A stretch of DNA of 64,000 nucleotides from Bemisia tabaci (GCF_918797505.1 NC_092801.1:23250116-23314115), one strand, 5' to 3'; positions 1-11,296 are shown, counted from the first letter of the stretch. Program-made: numbers and translations. Notes: a model not told the origin generated them from the letters alone.

Positions 1-129
1 CCATTTCACCGAAAATTCCTTAAAATTTCAAGGGAAAATATTCATAACTTTCCTCAAAAATGAACATTTTATCGAAGGAAATTTGGCAACTCTCGAATGT
101 TCATACGGCGTTCCTCCTTAGCACGGTAG
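1..129. mobile_element. Family A MITE, right half
   Basis: The end of a terminal-inverted-repeat element that begins before the window. Its outer end reads CCTTAGCACGGTAG and its inner part is AT-rich (GGCAACTCTCGAATGTTCAT). The same end occurs near 4985, 19433, 22661, 24540, 39701 and 41977. No protein-coding capacity. Confidence 0.8.
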
Positions 130-1019
130 AGTTTTTCTCAGTCACCATCGCCAAGGTTTGCCCAGGCGGAAGAGCAAAAAAACACATTAGTTTCTGAGTA
201 AACAAACAAAATCACTAAATTGTTCTGCGTATGGTATGATTTTCGTCTTTTTCAAGCGTTTGTACCCTTATTCTTTCTTTATTTTGCAAAATTCAAAACT
301 TGAATCGATTGAAATCTTACGGAAGGAGAGCTTATAACAGTTCTCTAGATTGTTCGTTTATTTAGGCTAGGTCTCTCTCCGGGCAAACCTGACTGCCAAC
401 CACCAAGAAAAACTGCCCGCATGCGCGGTAAATTTGAAAAATGCGTATTACGAACTATGCAGATTCCGCGCTGAAGAGTAGATTTCAGATTTTTTTTATG
501 TGCTCAACGTGATTTTCAAATGAATTTTCATCTACGGAGTGTATTTAGTTGGCTGTATATCTTGCGTGCAACAGGTGCAACAACTCACAAAAATCTGTGG
601 CAATGGCTAATTAAATACCGATCTCCGCCTCTTTAAATTCATCAAAAGGTTGCAAATGTGAATCGTAGTTACGTATTTTACAAATTTATCTAGGTTCTAG
701 GCCACACTATTTATTTTCAGTTCGTTAACTAATATCGATATTAGGTGCGAGGCAAGCCTCACCAAGAATCGATTGTGTTGCATACATTTGAATGGAGGAA
801 AAGCTATGTTGTCAACTTTAAAGACTCGCCACTGTAGACAAAAATACGCATTCGTTCAGTTTCACAAAGAAAAAACCAAAAGACCACCGCATCAAATTGT
901 CTTCTAATATGCCTCAACGATTTAGCGATTTCCTAGTTGTATAAAGTGTAATTTTGCCAAGTGCACGAGTATTTGAACAGAAATTATATGGATCAGTAAA
1001 ACATTTCTTTTGTTTTCAG
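130..1019. other. AT-rich stretch, no gene recognised
   Basis: I see no recognisable gene, long repeat or RNA. The last 40 bases form a pyrimidine-rich acceptor (TTCTTTTGTTTTCAG) in front of the exon candidate at 1020. Confidence 0.5.
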
Positions 1020-1066
1020 GTCTCTCAAATTGTCGAGTGGGAAGCCGTTGATTGTGAAACTATCTT
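1020..1066 (+). CDS. Possible 47-nt internal exon
   Basis: A short segment sits between a good acceptor (TTTTGTTTTCAG, ending at 1019) and a donor (GTGAGT at 1067). Two of the three frames are open throughout: one reads VSQIVEWEAVDCETI, the other SLKLSSGKPLIVKLS. No neighbouring exon was found in the window, so any host gene would have large introns. I do not recognise the product. A 47-nt open stretch between two consensus sites can arise by chance, so this stays a weak call. Confidence 0.3.
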
Positions 1067-1212
1067 GTGAGTTTCTTTCATTTCTATAAACATATTTATA
1101 GTAGCATGAATCAGTTACCATTTAAAATCGTATATTTGCTTTAAACGTCGTATGTGCTAAAATACTTTTTGCTCTCGTAGCACTTCGAGGCACGAGATCT
1201 AGGATTTTCACC

Positions 1213-1449
1213 GTCGCACAGTGGATCGAGTCAAGAGGAGAGGTCGGACAAAAGGAAACTTTAAAAGCTTATAATCTCGTTTATACAAAATTCTGAGGTT
1301 TGAAAAGTGGTTCTATTGGTTTCCTCGTACAATTTTCATCTGAAAGCACTCCTTGGAATTTAAAATGTGTCGAATTAAACATGAAAATTTGCTGTTTTCG
1401 TTAAAAATTTCATTTCCGTTCTCTCTAATTGACTCGATCCACTGTGCGG
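1213..1449. mobile_element. Family D MITE
   Basis: Terminal inverted repeats GCACAGTGGATCGAGTC and GACTCGATCCACTGTGC enclose about 235 bp. The body is shared with copies near 5106, 31540, 41110, 57150 and 57593. It has no coding potential. Confidence 0.85.
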
Positions 1450-2142
1450 CGATGCGTGAAAAAATACTGCATTCTACCCACCGCACTATAAATAACAGCA
1501 TTAGACTAAAGCTCGGATAATCGGTATACTACCAATTTCGCTCGGCAGCACTGTCGAGTATCAGCCCTCAATGTTATTTAGTATATATGTCTATAAATTA
1601 TGGACCAACATGCAGAAAATGGGGCATAAATAGAGTGATCAAGCCCTTCCCTCCCCCCCACCATCAAAATTTGCGTTGCCGAATGGATGGCATTTAGCCG
1701 TGAGGAGCTAAATTAATTTATTGTATCAAACGTGCACGAATATTACAAACTCAAAACAAATTTCACAAAGGATAACTGAACAAAACTGGAATCAGCCCTG
1801 CGATTCAGTGTAATTAGTTTAAACATTAAAATAGTTCAAACTTATTTTAATATTTTAAAAGACAACCGACCGCCGTAACGCCTCATTCCATATGCTTCAC
1901 GCCAATCATAGAGAGTGAGGACTCAAGATTAAATGACGGAGTGTGATTGATTTTCTTATTCAACGATAAAACACGAGAGAAAATTATATTAAGTGGTAAA
2001 GTTATGCTTAAATATTCTCGTTAAATCCGTGTAGATGTATTCATGCACAAAAGCGGGCAAAAATATTTCAAAATACGAAGAAGCAGGCCGCTGTGAGCTA
2101 CTATATCATGTTTAGGTGCAACAAACGCATACAATTATTATA
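1450..2142. other. AT-rich stretch, no gene recognised
   Basis: No supported open frame, structural RNA or recognised repeat. Confidence 0.5.
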
Positions 2143-2400
2143 AATTGGCCCGCGTTTAGCAGAAAGGAACCAAGCTACATCATCTATTGCCAAATTTAAC
2201 TGAGCAATTTAATTTTTTACGAGGGAACGTTTATTCGGATTTCTTTGAAACTTTTAGGGACTTTGCTTCGTACTAGTTCGTACTATGGGAAAATTTCACT
2301 GAAATTTGCACGAAAATCCGCACAATCGATTTTATGTGAAAAATTAAATTTGGCAATAGGCGGTGTGGCTTGGTTCCTTTCTGTTTAACGTGGTCCAATT
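2143..2400. mobile_element. Family J foldback MITE
   Basis: The left end AATTGGCCCGCGTTTAGCAG mirrors the right end CTGTTTAACGTGGTCCAATT. Inside the ends lie AGAAAGGAACCAAGC and its partner CTTGGTTCCTTTCT. Other copies are at 20226, 62298 and 62593. Confidence 0.85.
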
Positions 2401-3544
2401 GTTAAGCTACCTAAAGATCCTTGTTGTTATCTCCAAGGCCCAACCAAATGCTGATATTATGAAACCGTTATTTTTGTCTTCTTGCTCACGATCATAAATG
2501 CTTTCCAATGTTTGTAGCACGTATGAAGAAAGCGAGGGAGGGGGGTTGAGAAAACTTTTGCATGTTGTTAGCTCGGTATGTTTCCAATTAGAGGATCGTG
2601 AAAGGGGAAAAAGATGAAACGGGACAAGTAGGAGGAATATTTCATCGGAGTCCCCGAGAGACTCTCAGTTCATAATTATCGTAAGAGCAAGCTGAGGATG
2701 AAAACAGGTCAGTAAACGTGCAGCATGAGACCGTTTTTGATGATATATTTTTGTGGTAGATTTACAAACAGTTCAAATTCTTTTTTAAGTATGTTAAAAA
2801 ACAACCACTTATTTAATTACTAGGTAGAGTCTGAATATAAGCTTCTTGATAAATTCTTCTCATGAGTTTTTCTTGAAAAACTATTTTTACGGTGAACATT
2901 TCTCGAATCAGCATATGAATGAATTTGATATTTTTTCAAGAATTAAGTTCGAAAACTCTGAAGGCCCTCCGACAAGAAAGACCAAAATAATCGCGAGTCA
3001 AATCGACTATCGATAGCGACTTCTACACATATTATGTAACAAATTATCTTCGTTAGCGTTTCCAGAACTTTGTATCTTTTTTAGATTTAACCTACACGAC
3101 GATCAATGCACTACAAAATTCATTGAACGTAAAATTTGTTCAATTACAAGCTTTTTCTTTTGACTGTATCTTTTGACAACTGGAAATGCAACTTGACAAC
3201 TTGAATACAAATTCACAGACGGAAAAAAAGTTTCTATCCAGCTTGGAAAATGATTTTAGACAGTTTCATCGCATGAATAAACTGCGCACAATTTGATGGG
3301 AAATCGTGTATTGAATGACTCGGTCCAAGCCATTGCAGCCGTCCATTGCAGATAGTATCTGGACAGCGTTAAGCAGGACTGCAGGAAGAAAGCAAACCAC
3401 ATCAGTCATTGCCAAACATTGGACAAATTATTTTTCCGTAGCAAAAGCGGTTGTACAATTTTTTTAAACCTTCATATAATTCACTTCATGTCAACGCGGA
3501 AACCCCCTGAAATTTTAAAAGAATATACAATACAAATGTGTCTC
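2401..3544. other. Intergenic; degraded family J end inside
   Basis: Mostly unique AT-rich DNA without a supported gene. From about 3360 (GCGTTAAGCAGGACTGCAGG, then CACATCAGTCATTGCCAAA) it holds a degraded family J end. Confidence 0.5.
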
Positions 3545-3962
3545 CTGGCCCAGAAAGTCCGGAAATCGCATTGATTTTTTGAGGGCGGTCTGGAAGCACT
3601 GACAAAATACGGAAATTCTGTATAAAGGTCCGGAATTTTTGGCTCCATTCTATGGGTGTTTTTTAAATCAGCCTAGAAAATATGCAATTCGTTGCGCATG
3701 ATTCTCAGTGCAGTATTTTCCCGCTTAGATCGAGATTGTAAAGCCAGTTGATCCTCAGGCCACCAATGAGCTTCGGATTTCTTGGCTACGTCATTTTTCT
3801 CGCAAATTACGCATGAATTTCAACAATTTTAGAATTTCATCACTGAAAGGTACCAAAAAATACTGAATTTTCCTGTTTTTGAGGTACTGAATTTTTTGGA
3901 AAGGTACTGGAAAAGTACTGTAAAAGTACGTATTATTTGCCAATCAGTTTTAGTAGACCCTA
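3545..3962. mobile_element. Family H element, diverged
   Basis: It contains AGTCCGGAAATCGCATTGAT, the GGGCGGTCTGGAAGCACTGA core and the terminal AGTAGACCCT also seen at 33626-33888. A related right-hand piece ending AGTAGACACCC is at 4286-4399. Confidence 0.6.
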
Positions 3963-3984
3963 TTTACGCGATACAAGAATCCGG

Positions 3985-4180
3985 ACATGGAAAGTTGTCG
4001 GTTTCGAAAACGCCTTCAATTACGACGTGATACCTCACGCATTCCGAAGAGTACGAATAGTTGTATCGTTGCGCCTTAGCATCGCGATGGGAGATTATTA
4101 TTGAAGTAGCCTCCACGCTGGCTTTGTTGATTTTCCTTTCTTGCTATTGCAGTTTGAAACACATAATTTAGGTGTGCTCA
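3985..4180. repeat. Dispersed copy of the 300-bp satellite-like unit
   Basis: GAAAACGCCTTCAATTACG, GTGATACCTCACGCATTCCG and TAGTTGTATCGTTGCGCC match the unit that is tandemly arrayed at 50413-51520. This copy is isolated and diverged. Confidence 0.7.
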
Positions 4181-4734
4181 AGCTATAGGATTGTATTCAG
4201 CAAGTGGATAACTTTTATCGAAGAATAAAATACAAACAGGCGCTAAGAAATACAACTAAATAATAGGAACCCAAATCAACAATCAACTTGAAAGTATTGA
4301 AAAAGTAATGTAATACTTTTTGCTCATGATGTACTGAAATTTTTGAAAAAGTACCTTAAAAGCACTTAATGTTTGCCAGCTAGTTTAAGTAGACACCCAG
4401 AATGCCTTAAAAAAATCAATCATTCGATGAGATTTGGTAATTCATGATGATTTGGTTCCTTATTCCCTAATGCTGTACCTAGCTACTATCCTTGAATACC
4501 ACAATTAATGACTTCACCCTCTACCATTAATCCGCAACATTGTCGATCCTGCAACTTTGTTCGATTCCTGATCAAAAAACCAATATACGCAGCATTCATC
4601 ACAAACTGATTTGGCCGAGAAGAAAGAAACCCGCATTTTTCGAGAGAATTGGCATTCAGACCCATGTTTAGGCCAGTATTAGACCCAAAAAGATACCGAA
4701 AATTACCAAACATTATTGAAACCTGTAAAACGTA

Positions 4735-4985
4735 CTGCCGTGCTAAGGAAGAACGCCGTATGAACGTCCGAGAGTTGCGTTTCCCCTGGTAAAACATGTA
4801 TTTTTGAGGAAATTTATGCACATTTTTCTTTCAAAATTTCGTATATTTTAGATTAAATTGTGAACAAAATTGTCTGAGAAATTTAAAAGAAAATATTCAC
4901 AAGTTTCCCACTAAGTTTGATTTTTATCGCAGGAAATAAGGCAGCGGTTTAAAGGCTAATACGGCGTCCTTCCTTAGCGCGGCAG
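4735..4985. mobile_element. Family A MITE, complete, CGTA target duplication
   Basis: The element starts CTGCCGTGCTAAGGAAGAAC and ends TTCCTTAGCGCGGCAG. CGTA flanks both sides (4731-4734 and 4986-4989), a 4-bp target duplication. It is internally AT-rich and non-coding. Confidence 0.85.
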
Positions 4986-5105
4986 CGTAGATCCTCAACA
5001 TTCAGGATTGGCCCAAAAATAGCCTTTATCTATGACCTTCGTTTAAGATTTTTTTTATCGCAGTGTGTTTAGCAGTGTTCGGACTAAATCTCTCGGCAGA
5101 TCCGC

Positions 5106-5344
5106 GGCGCTCGGTGGATCGAGTCCATTAGAGAGGTCGGACATGAAATTTTCGACTACAACTGCAAATTTTGATGTTTATTCCGTCACATTTTAAATTT
5201 CAAGGGATGTTTACCCGAAAAAATTTCACGAGGAAACCAATGAAACCACTTTTAGAACCTCGAAATTTTGTATGAACGGAGTTATAAGCGTTTAAAGTTT
5301 CCAATTTTGTCAGGCCTCTTCTATGACTCAATCCACTGTGTGGC
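5106..5344. mobile_element. Family D MITE
   Basis: The ends GCTCGGTGGATCGAGTCC and ACTCAATCCACTGTGTGGC enclose the family D body (AACCTCGAAATTTTGTATGA, TTATAAGCGTTTAAAGTTTC). Confidence 0.8.
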
Positions 5345-5677
5345 GTTTAGATATTGTGATCATTATTTTGCCAAAAGTTGGAATACTTGTGTATCTGGAA
5401 TGAATTATTAGGACATTTACTGCAAAGTACTCCTTAATCCATTATTCATTGCAGCGAACTTTATTGATCATTATTGATCATTTTTGTTGATCATTTTCAG
5501 ATGATTTTAAAACACGAAAGCAACACGCCTTACTGCCAAGAAAAGACACAATAATTCGCTTAAACGCATGGAATCCTGTTGCGCATGACCATCAAAACGC
5601 GCCATGCAAATATTCGAACATCGGTGTCGTGAAATTGTATCACTCTTAAATGAAGGGGGCCCATGCGATTCATCCAC

Positions 5678-6094
5678 TTTTAGAACCTCGAATTTTCGTA
5701 TGAACGGAGTTATAAGCGTTTAAAGTTTCCGAATTGTGTCTGACCTCTCCTAGAGTCCCTTTATACTGAAAGTCAAGACAACACCCCCTCATGGAGTCAC
5801 AAACGGGAATACAGATTACAGAAATTGAACGTTTTTTGTAATCTTTGATCGGCCCATTCTCAAATTCCTTTCTCAGTTCCTTCTCTCATTCCGTTTGTTC
5901 CGTGCCGAACCCGTAATTCCCTGGTCCATTCCAGATTATAAATTTTGCAATCGGTGGAAATGTAATCTTTAGTCCCGTTTGTGACACTGTAAAGGCCTAA
6001 AATACGAGAACCAATCAGAAATGGATTCACATTGTCTTGACTCTCAGTATAAAGGGACTCTAACCTCTCCTATTGGCTGGATCCACTGTGCGGA
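5678..6094. mobile_element. Family D right half, split by a family E insertion
   Basis: The family D body begins at CCACTTTTAGAACCTCG and ends ATCCACTGTGCGG. It is interrupted by the element at 5751-6062. Removing that element and one 8-bp duplicate restores the continuous end TGACCTCTCCTATTGGCTGG. The left half of this copy is missing. Confidence 0.75.
5751..6062. mobile_element. hAT-like family E MITE nested in family D, 8-bp TSD
   Basis: Inverted ends TAGAGTCCCTTTATACTGA and TCAGTATAAAGGGACTCTA bound 312 bp. ACCTCTCC is duplicated exactly at 5743-5750 and 6063-6070. An 8-bp duplication with TAGNG-type ends is typical of hAT-superfamily elements (family knowledge). No transposase is encoded. 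Confidence 0.85.
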
Positions 6095-6386
6095 GTTTGA
6101 AAAAGCGCGGGATTTTCGGCGAGTTCGGCGACAGCGTGTGAGAGCGCACCATTACGCGGGGCCTAATTATCCATGCTCCCCGGATTACGCGCGCCTTGTT
6201 AACCCTGTCGAGGGACCCGCAACGGCTGCAATGAATCAGAGGAGTTTTTAAGTGGCTCCCGACTGCCTCGTTCCGGAATCCGCGGCCGCGATGAAATGCA
6301 GTTTGCATATCATATTCCGCCGTCCTTATCATATATTCCTCGCGCCATTAGCCGAAGCTACACGCAACATGCAGAGGCACACCCAC
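6095..6386. other. CpG-containing unique segment
   Basis: This segment is GC-richer than its surroundings and open on both strands in places, but without start context, splice sites or recognisable protein sequence. I see no supported gene. Confidence 0.4.
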
Positions 6387-6394
6387 CAGTCAGC

Positions 6395-6799
6395 TAGAGT
6401 ACCCATATTGAGAGAGTATGGCCACTGGGCCCCATGGAGAGGCTTAGGACCCAAAAATGGCGGTGCTTTGTTTTGGTTTTTGTGGATGGGAGGGGGGTCA
6501 TTGCCAACTTTTGACGGTTATCACCAACCGCACTTGCTGAAAACTTTACTACATCTAAGATAATTTTTCTCAAAAATTGCACACGATTAGCCTTAAAAAT
6601 ATGTAAAGAAGTCGCAATAGTGCATTTGGGTTTTCTCGTCACGATAAGCGAAGAAAACTACATTTTGAGTCATTTTGCATTACATTAATTTGTGGCGTCC
6701 GCCATTTTTGGGTCCTGAGGGCTCCATTCAGCCTCAGATGGCTAAGCCAATCAGAGGTGGTAACACCAGTGACCATACTCTCTCTCAATATAGGTACTC
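6395..6799. mobile_element. hAT-like family E MITE, 8-bp TSD
   Basis: It begins TAGAGTACCCATATTGAG and ends CTCTCAATATAGGTACTC. CAGTCAGC is duplicated exactly at 6387-6394 and 6800-6807. About 400 bp, with the same body as the copy at 47461-47865. It encodes nothing recognisable. Confidence 0.9.
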
Positions 6800-6839
6800 C
6801 AGTCAGCCGTTCTGATGCCAACGTCCGGCCAGTGGCCAT

Positions 6840-7213
6840 TCCAGCAAGTTGGCAACACTGTTAATACTACATTTCAATTCATTGAATATATTGATTGTAG
6901 GCGCGACCCAGAATCGATTGTTTAACACACCTTTAAATGGAGAAAAAAAAGTGCACCACCAGTCAGCCGTTCCGATGCCGCGGCCGGGCCAGTAGCAATG
7001 ACAGATAGTTGGCAACACTGGTTACACTCAATTTAATTCATTGAATATATCGATTCTAGGTGAGACCCAGAATCGATTGTTTAACAAACATTTAAATGGA
7101 GAGAAAAACTGTTACTTAAGTGCAAGAATCGCCATTGGGTCAGCGGTCGGATCGTTGAAATTGATAGACAAAGCGATAGATAAGAGAGTCTCAGAGGGAT
7201 TTCGTATGCAGAT
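6840..7213. repeat. Degraded family B and L fragments
   Basis: Two diverged copies of a family B interior (ATTCATTGAATATATTGATT and ATTCATTGAATATATCGATT, each followed by AGAATCGATTGTTTAACA) are followed by a family L piece (TTGAAATTGATAGACAAAGC). No gene. Confidence 0.5.
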
Positions 7214-7946
7214 CTGTGGCGAGGCGTGCTTTAAGATATATAGATTGATCTGTCATTTAAAACCTATGGAATGAGATCGGTATACAGGGTGTTTGCAGCG
7301 AACGCCTTAATAATCGATTCTTTGCTATAGCTTTAATACTGCCGTGGTAGCGAAGAGAGCTGTAAGTGAACAATTTTTGAAATCGAGCTTTCTTCAAAAT
7401 CCGTCTAAACTCTTTTAGATGAAATTACTGAGACAGCTCAAACAGCAAAATTCATCCTAATTTAATGAAAACGAGTCGTATGAGAAAGCCTTAAGTGCAC
7501 AAAAATGACATAGTTTTAATCAAGACAGTCGTAGGTGCATGAGAGCCAATGAAAGCAGTGCTTTCAAGAGGAATGCCGCCCTCATTTGCCGATTTCTAAC
7601 CTGAAAATGTGTTTGTTGTGCGTCCAAAACGCAACCACGAAAGCATGCAGAAGATAGCACTTGTGGCTGTCTTGCCGAACAATAACCTAGCAAAAAAATG
7701 AAAAATACCCTTTTTATGTAATGGATATAAATCAGTCGATTTTTAATCATCCATACGATTTTTAGGAGTCTTCCGGACGATTCGTGGCAATTTAACAAAG
7801 AACGGAGGATTCTTTCAACAACATTTTCCGGTCAGAAGCTTCTGTGCCCGTTTTCTCAGAACTTCATTTTTGCACTTACGGCTCTCTTCGCTATCACGGC
7901 AGAACAGGGACACATCGATAAATCGATCATTCACGCCTCACCACTG
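7214..7946. mobile_element. hAT-like family B MITE split by a family C element
   Basis: It starts CTGTGGCGAGGCGTGC and ends ACGCCTCACCACTG. ATGCAGAT (7206-7213) and CTGCAGAT (7947-7954) form an 8-bp target duplication with one mismatch. The interior (ACAGGGTGTTTGCAGCGAAC) is interrupted by 7339-7902. Confidence 0.8.
7339..7902. mobile_element. Family C element nested in family B
   Basis: Inverted ends CTGCCGTGGTAGCGAAGAGA and TCTTCGCTATCACGGCAG are followed by a subterminal pair (GTAAGTGAACA and TTTGCACTTAC). 564 bp with no recognisable protein. Shorter or partial copies are at 22914-22998, 48717-48807 and 61730-61747. Confidence 0.8.
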
Positions 7947-7954
7947 CTGCAGAT

Positions 7955-8430
7955 GATAACCATCACCCAAAAATTCTCAGAAGTCACACGAACGCGGGAA
8001 TATTTTAACGACTCTCGTCAATATTATTGGATGACATAATGGCAAGTGCAAGTAAATCCCAACTAATCTCCGCCGGAGGGGAAGCGCACGCTTGTAGGTG
8101 CTATTTATGGAGAATCACGGTATTCCGAGGGACGTACGGAAGCGACACGAAGTCATCGGATTTGACTCAAGCGCCGGAAGTATCGTTTCCCGCCGGAAAC
8201 GTGTTGTGCGCTTTTGACCGAGTTGTCAGCTTGCATTGAATATCGACAGCCAAATCGGCCGGTTGCAAACTTTTGCTAGAACAAAATTAAGAGTTGTTCC
8301 GGATTTCGGAACTTCTGAGATTTTCCTGAATATTCCCGGAAATTTTGGAATTCCCGAGATGTTCCGGATCCTTTGCGTTCTTCGGAACTATTCAAAAAAT
8401 CTGAAAAAATCGCGGAACTTTTGACAGTCA
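7955..8430. other. Unique segment, no gene supported
   Basis: Moderately GC-rich DNA with short open frames on the plus strand (8027-8239). They lack splice sites, a signal peptide or any sequence I recognise, so I do not call a gene. Confidence 0.4.
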
Positions 8431-8431
8431 T

Positions 8432-8592
8432 GCACGGAGAAAAAAATCTTTGTGCTCGGGACCCGAAGTTTAGGTCATATGGACCTCTGAAGTTTTCGGA
8501 TTGTGCATCTGAACACTTGAGGTCTAGCTGCCGAAGTTCAGGTCAGACATCTGAAACTTCAGTTCTTACATCTAAAGTACTTCAGATGTGAG
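8432..8592. mobile_element. Family M element, truncated
   Basis: The left end CACGGAGAAAAAAATCTTTG and the internal GGACCCGAAGTTTAGGTCAT and CCGAAGTTCAGGTCAGACAT match the complete inverted-repeat copy at 43548-43868. Confidence 0.7.
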
Positions 8593-8756
8593 AACCGAAG
8601 TTTTTGGACCGCGAAAAGGTGGGGGAGGGGGGGGGGCGTAGCCCCTCAGATAAAGATTATTATATTAATATTTGATGTTTGATTGGGTGACCGGAGCACG
8701 GTTAATCTTGACCGAAAGAACTTGTTGCACTCTCAGTAGAGCCAAGAGAGGCTTAT

Positions 8757-8880
8757 TTGGACGTATTTCTCTCAAACGAAACTATGTCATTGTGACAAGG
8801 AGCCCCATGATGTATATATTCTTACGGGTATCAGGGCTCATGTCTTAATACACATAGTTCCGTTTGATAGAAATACGTCA
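8757..8880. mobile_element. Family I foldback element
   Basis: TTGGACGTATTTCTCTCAAA pairs with GATAGAAATACGTCAA, and the inner arms (ACTATGTCATTG / TACACATAGTT) also pair. About 124 bp, non-coding. Related copies are at 17936, 56998, 62176 and 62469. Confidence 0.8.
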
Positions 8881-8959
8881 ATTTGAAAACAAGACAACGA
8901 ATTCTGCTTATAACTGAAAAATCATGCACTGAAAAAAAAAGTTAAGGGCTATGTAGATA

Positions 8960-9803
8960 CTAGGGGGCTACGCCCCCTGGCCGCTACGCGGCCCAACCCC
9001 TTGAAGGCGCTCCGCGCCATCAATGGGCCGCTTCGCGGCCCCTATTTTTACCCTCCTATCAGTGTTAGTTTTATTTTTCCCCTAAAAAATTACGATATGA
9101 GGTATACTTTAATTTTAAACTTTACTTAAAATTACTTTAAAATTAAAAGGACGCGTTTTGGAATGACTGATTGATGAAATATTGCAGTAAAACAATGAAC
9201 AATGATAGTCAGGTAATAATGAAGATTTCATGAGTCGGGGATCGATCCCACATTGAAATCATGGGGGACGCCCTCGACGTCTTAGACGACTCAGCCACCG
9301 CTACACATGCGGAATTGAGCGCGAATCTTGTGAAGATAAGTGTAGAGCTGATGCGCAGGCTACACAGCTACTGCGCAACCTCCTCGACCACTGCGCATCC
9401 TCCCGCGCATAGCGGTAGCAGCACCGGAGCATTCTGTAAACTCACTCACTTTTATAACGTGATTTTAAAAAAAACCTGGGTCCTTTTTCCAAAATCTGAT
9501 TAGAGCGGGCTCATCTAGGGCCTATTACCTGTCGATTCACGCAAAAATCATGGAAATCGGCCCGGTAGAACGCTCAAACGAACTATGACAAAAAGTATAA
9601 ATTTACATTGTTTAAATGGGAGAATTCGCAACTTTACCACGTAATATAAAAAACCTGGGCCATATTTTGAAAATCTGAAAAGATTTGGCTTATCTAGAGA
9701 CAATTGCCCGTCGATAACCGCAAAAATCATGAAAATCGGCCCGGTAGAACGCTGGAACTAAGCGTTACCAGTTTCGCAAAATTAGGAGGTCTCGGAGCTT
9801 ATA
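8960..9803 (-). mobile_element. Non-autonomous Helitron 1 (reverse strand)
   Basis: Read on the minus strand, the element ends with a GC hairpin (GGGGGCGTAGCCCCC) followed directly by CTAG and then a T, as Helitron 3' ends do. The 5' end is near 9803 (TATAAGCTCCGAGACCTCC); its exact first base is uncertain. It is homologous over its length to the plus-strand copy at 45721-46563. No Rep/helicase is encoded. It carries a tRNA-like sequence and two diverged internal repeats. Confidence 0.8.
9231..9304 (-). pseudogene. tRNA-Leu/Ser-like sequence captured in Helitron 1
   Basis: On the minus strand the segment reads GTAGCGGTGGCTGAGTCGTC, which resembles a tRNA A-box region (TGGCNGAGT, usual in tRNA-Leu and tRNA-Ser). 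It ends GTGGGATCGATCCCCGACTC, close to a B-box/T-arm (GGTTCGAATCC). The TTC of the T-loop is changed and the acceptor ends do not pair well, so a working tRNA is unlikely. A captured tRNA relic or tRNA-derived SINE head is the likely source. Confidence 0.55.
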
Positions 9804-10113
9804 GTATAGATAGACATCGTCCGCTCCGGGCTCATGGACCGAAAGTTCCTGGTGCTAGAGCTTAGCTTCGATTGCTCCGGATGCAACACCCGGAACTATC
9901 GGCCTCCAAGCCCGGAACACGGACGGTATGTCTATATAGGCCGTAAGTACGGCTTCCACGGTCGGAGTTTTTTTTCAGTGAAAAGAAAAATTAACTAATA
10001 AAAAAAATGAACATTAGAGGGGTCAGCAGACCGATCGTACTAATTGTATCGGATGCTTCGACTTCACCACCCAAATTTAACGCCCTTCATTTCCAGCGGG
10101 ATTTCACGGCACC

Positions 10114-10135
10114 GGGGGGGGGGGGGGGGGGGGGG
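10114..10135 (+). repeat. Run of 22 consecutive guanines
   Basis: A homopolymer G tract between CACCG and TTTGAAT, followed by GCAAACCCCCCGCC. Such tracts can form quadruplexes and are prone to length errors in assembly. Confidence 0.9.
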
Positions 10136-10139
10136 TTTG

Positions 10140-11296
10140 AATTTATGCAAACCCCCCGCCGGTAATCCTCTGTCGATAAGCCTCAGTAAAGATTCAAGAA
10201 CGAAGCAACATGCCAACCCTTTCTCGAGCTCAGCCCGTAAATTTCACTAGGACGCGGCGTTGCCACCTGTGAAAATACACTGCGTCCTCGTCCGCAACCC
10301 CGAAAAACCAGACCTCCCGAGCACCTTTGACAACGCTGTATTCGCATTTTTTTCTCGGCGCTATTTCGATTATTCGCGTTGCATTTTGAATTGAAACTCG
10401 AGTAGCTGTATGCGACAACATGAAAAATGCAAAATACTATATCGGAAATCAAACAGAAGACGTTCTTCTCGACACAGTTATCGAAACAGGAAAAGTGAAC
10501 ACCATGAAGGGATCGACAGGAAAACTAACTGCGAGTCGATTATTGAAATTAATAGACAAAGAAGACTTGGGCGATTTTCATGACTAACGGACAATAGTGC
10601 TTTATCTGCAAACCGACGATTTTGCTAAAAGAAGAGAAAACTTTGCCATTTTTGTACTGTTAAGGTGAGATCTGCGAATTTTTCATACTCTACAGCGTCA
10701 TTGAAACGCTCTCGTATAGAATTGGCAAAAAACTAAAATCACCAGCTTGCGTCTTTTATACTTTAGAATTTGGCAAAGTCTCATACTCATTTTTGCCAAA
10801 ATTCTCAGTTGGGCGATATCTTTTTTTAGGCTTCATATGTTGAAATTAATATCAAACACCCTCGCCAAAGTTATTTTTAAGATTGGGCCCTAGTACCTAA
10901 GTTTAAGCTTTAGTAAGTAGAGGAAAGTTTATCGATGTTTAGGTACATTAATGACACGCGTACCTCACCGTCGTAAGCCCAGAATGTTTTTCATTATGCA
11001 TAATTCATCTAGTTTACCTCGGCTACGGCCCTTTGCTAAATAGAGGAAAGAAAACAATCCCCAAAAATCAATAAATTCTTACGATATAATGGCTCTAAAT
11101 CAGAGGAAATTCACCAAGTTGTGTTTGAAGAATCTATTTACAAAAATAACAAGAATAAGTCGACTAGACTAGAAAAACAACATTAGACTCGTACTAGACT
11201 TGTTTTCCTACAGAGCATTGGTTTCAGACGGAAGCAATGTCATTTTTGTGAATCTAAGACACGCGAGTTATAATTTTATATATACTGTAATGTACC
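10140..11296. other. No gene recognised; degraded family L end
   Basis: Around 10525-10620 there is a family L fragment (AACTGCGAGTCGATTATTGA, AATAGACAAAGAAGACTTGG). The rest is AT-rich without supported genes. Confidence 0.45.

Noticed and set aside
4486..4821. 111-codon minus-strand open frame
   Set aside because: It starts inside the family A element and has no recognisable protein content.
9231..9304. Functional tRNA gene
   Set aside because: The T-loop and acceptor positions deviate from a working tRNA, and the sequence sits inside a mobile element in two copies.
9261..9503. 80-codon open frame with a similar frame at 46269-46051 on the other strand
   Set aside because: The shared sequence is the Helitron itself, antisense to the tRNA-like module. 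Conservation follows from element copying, and I see no protein feature.
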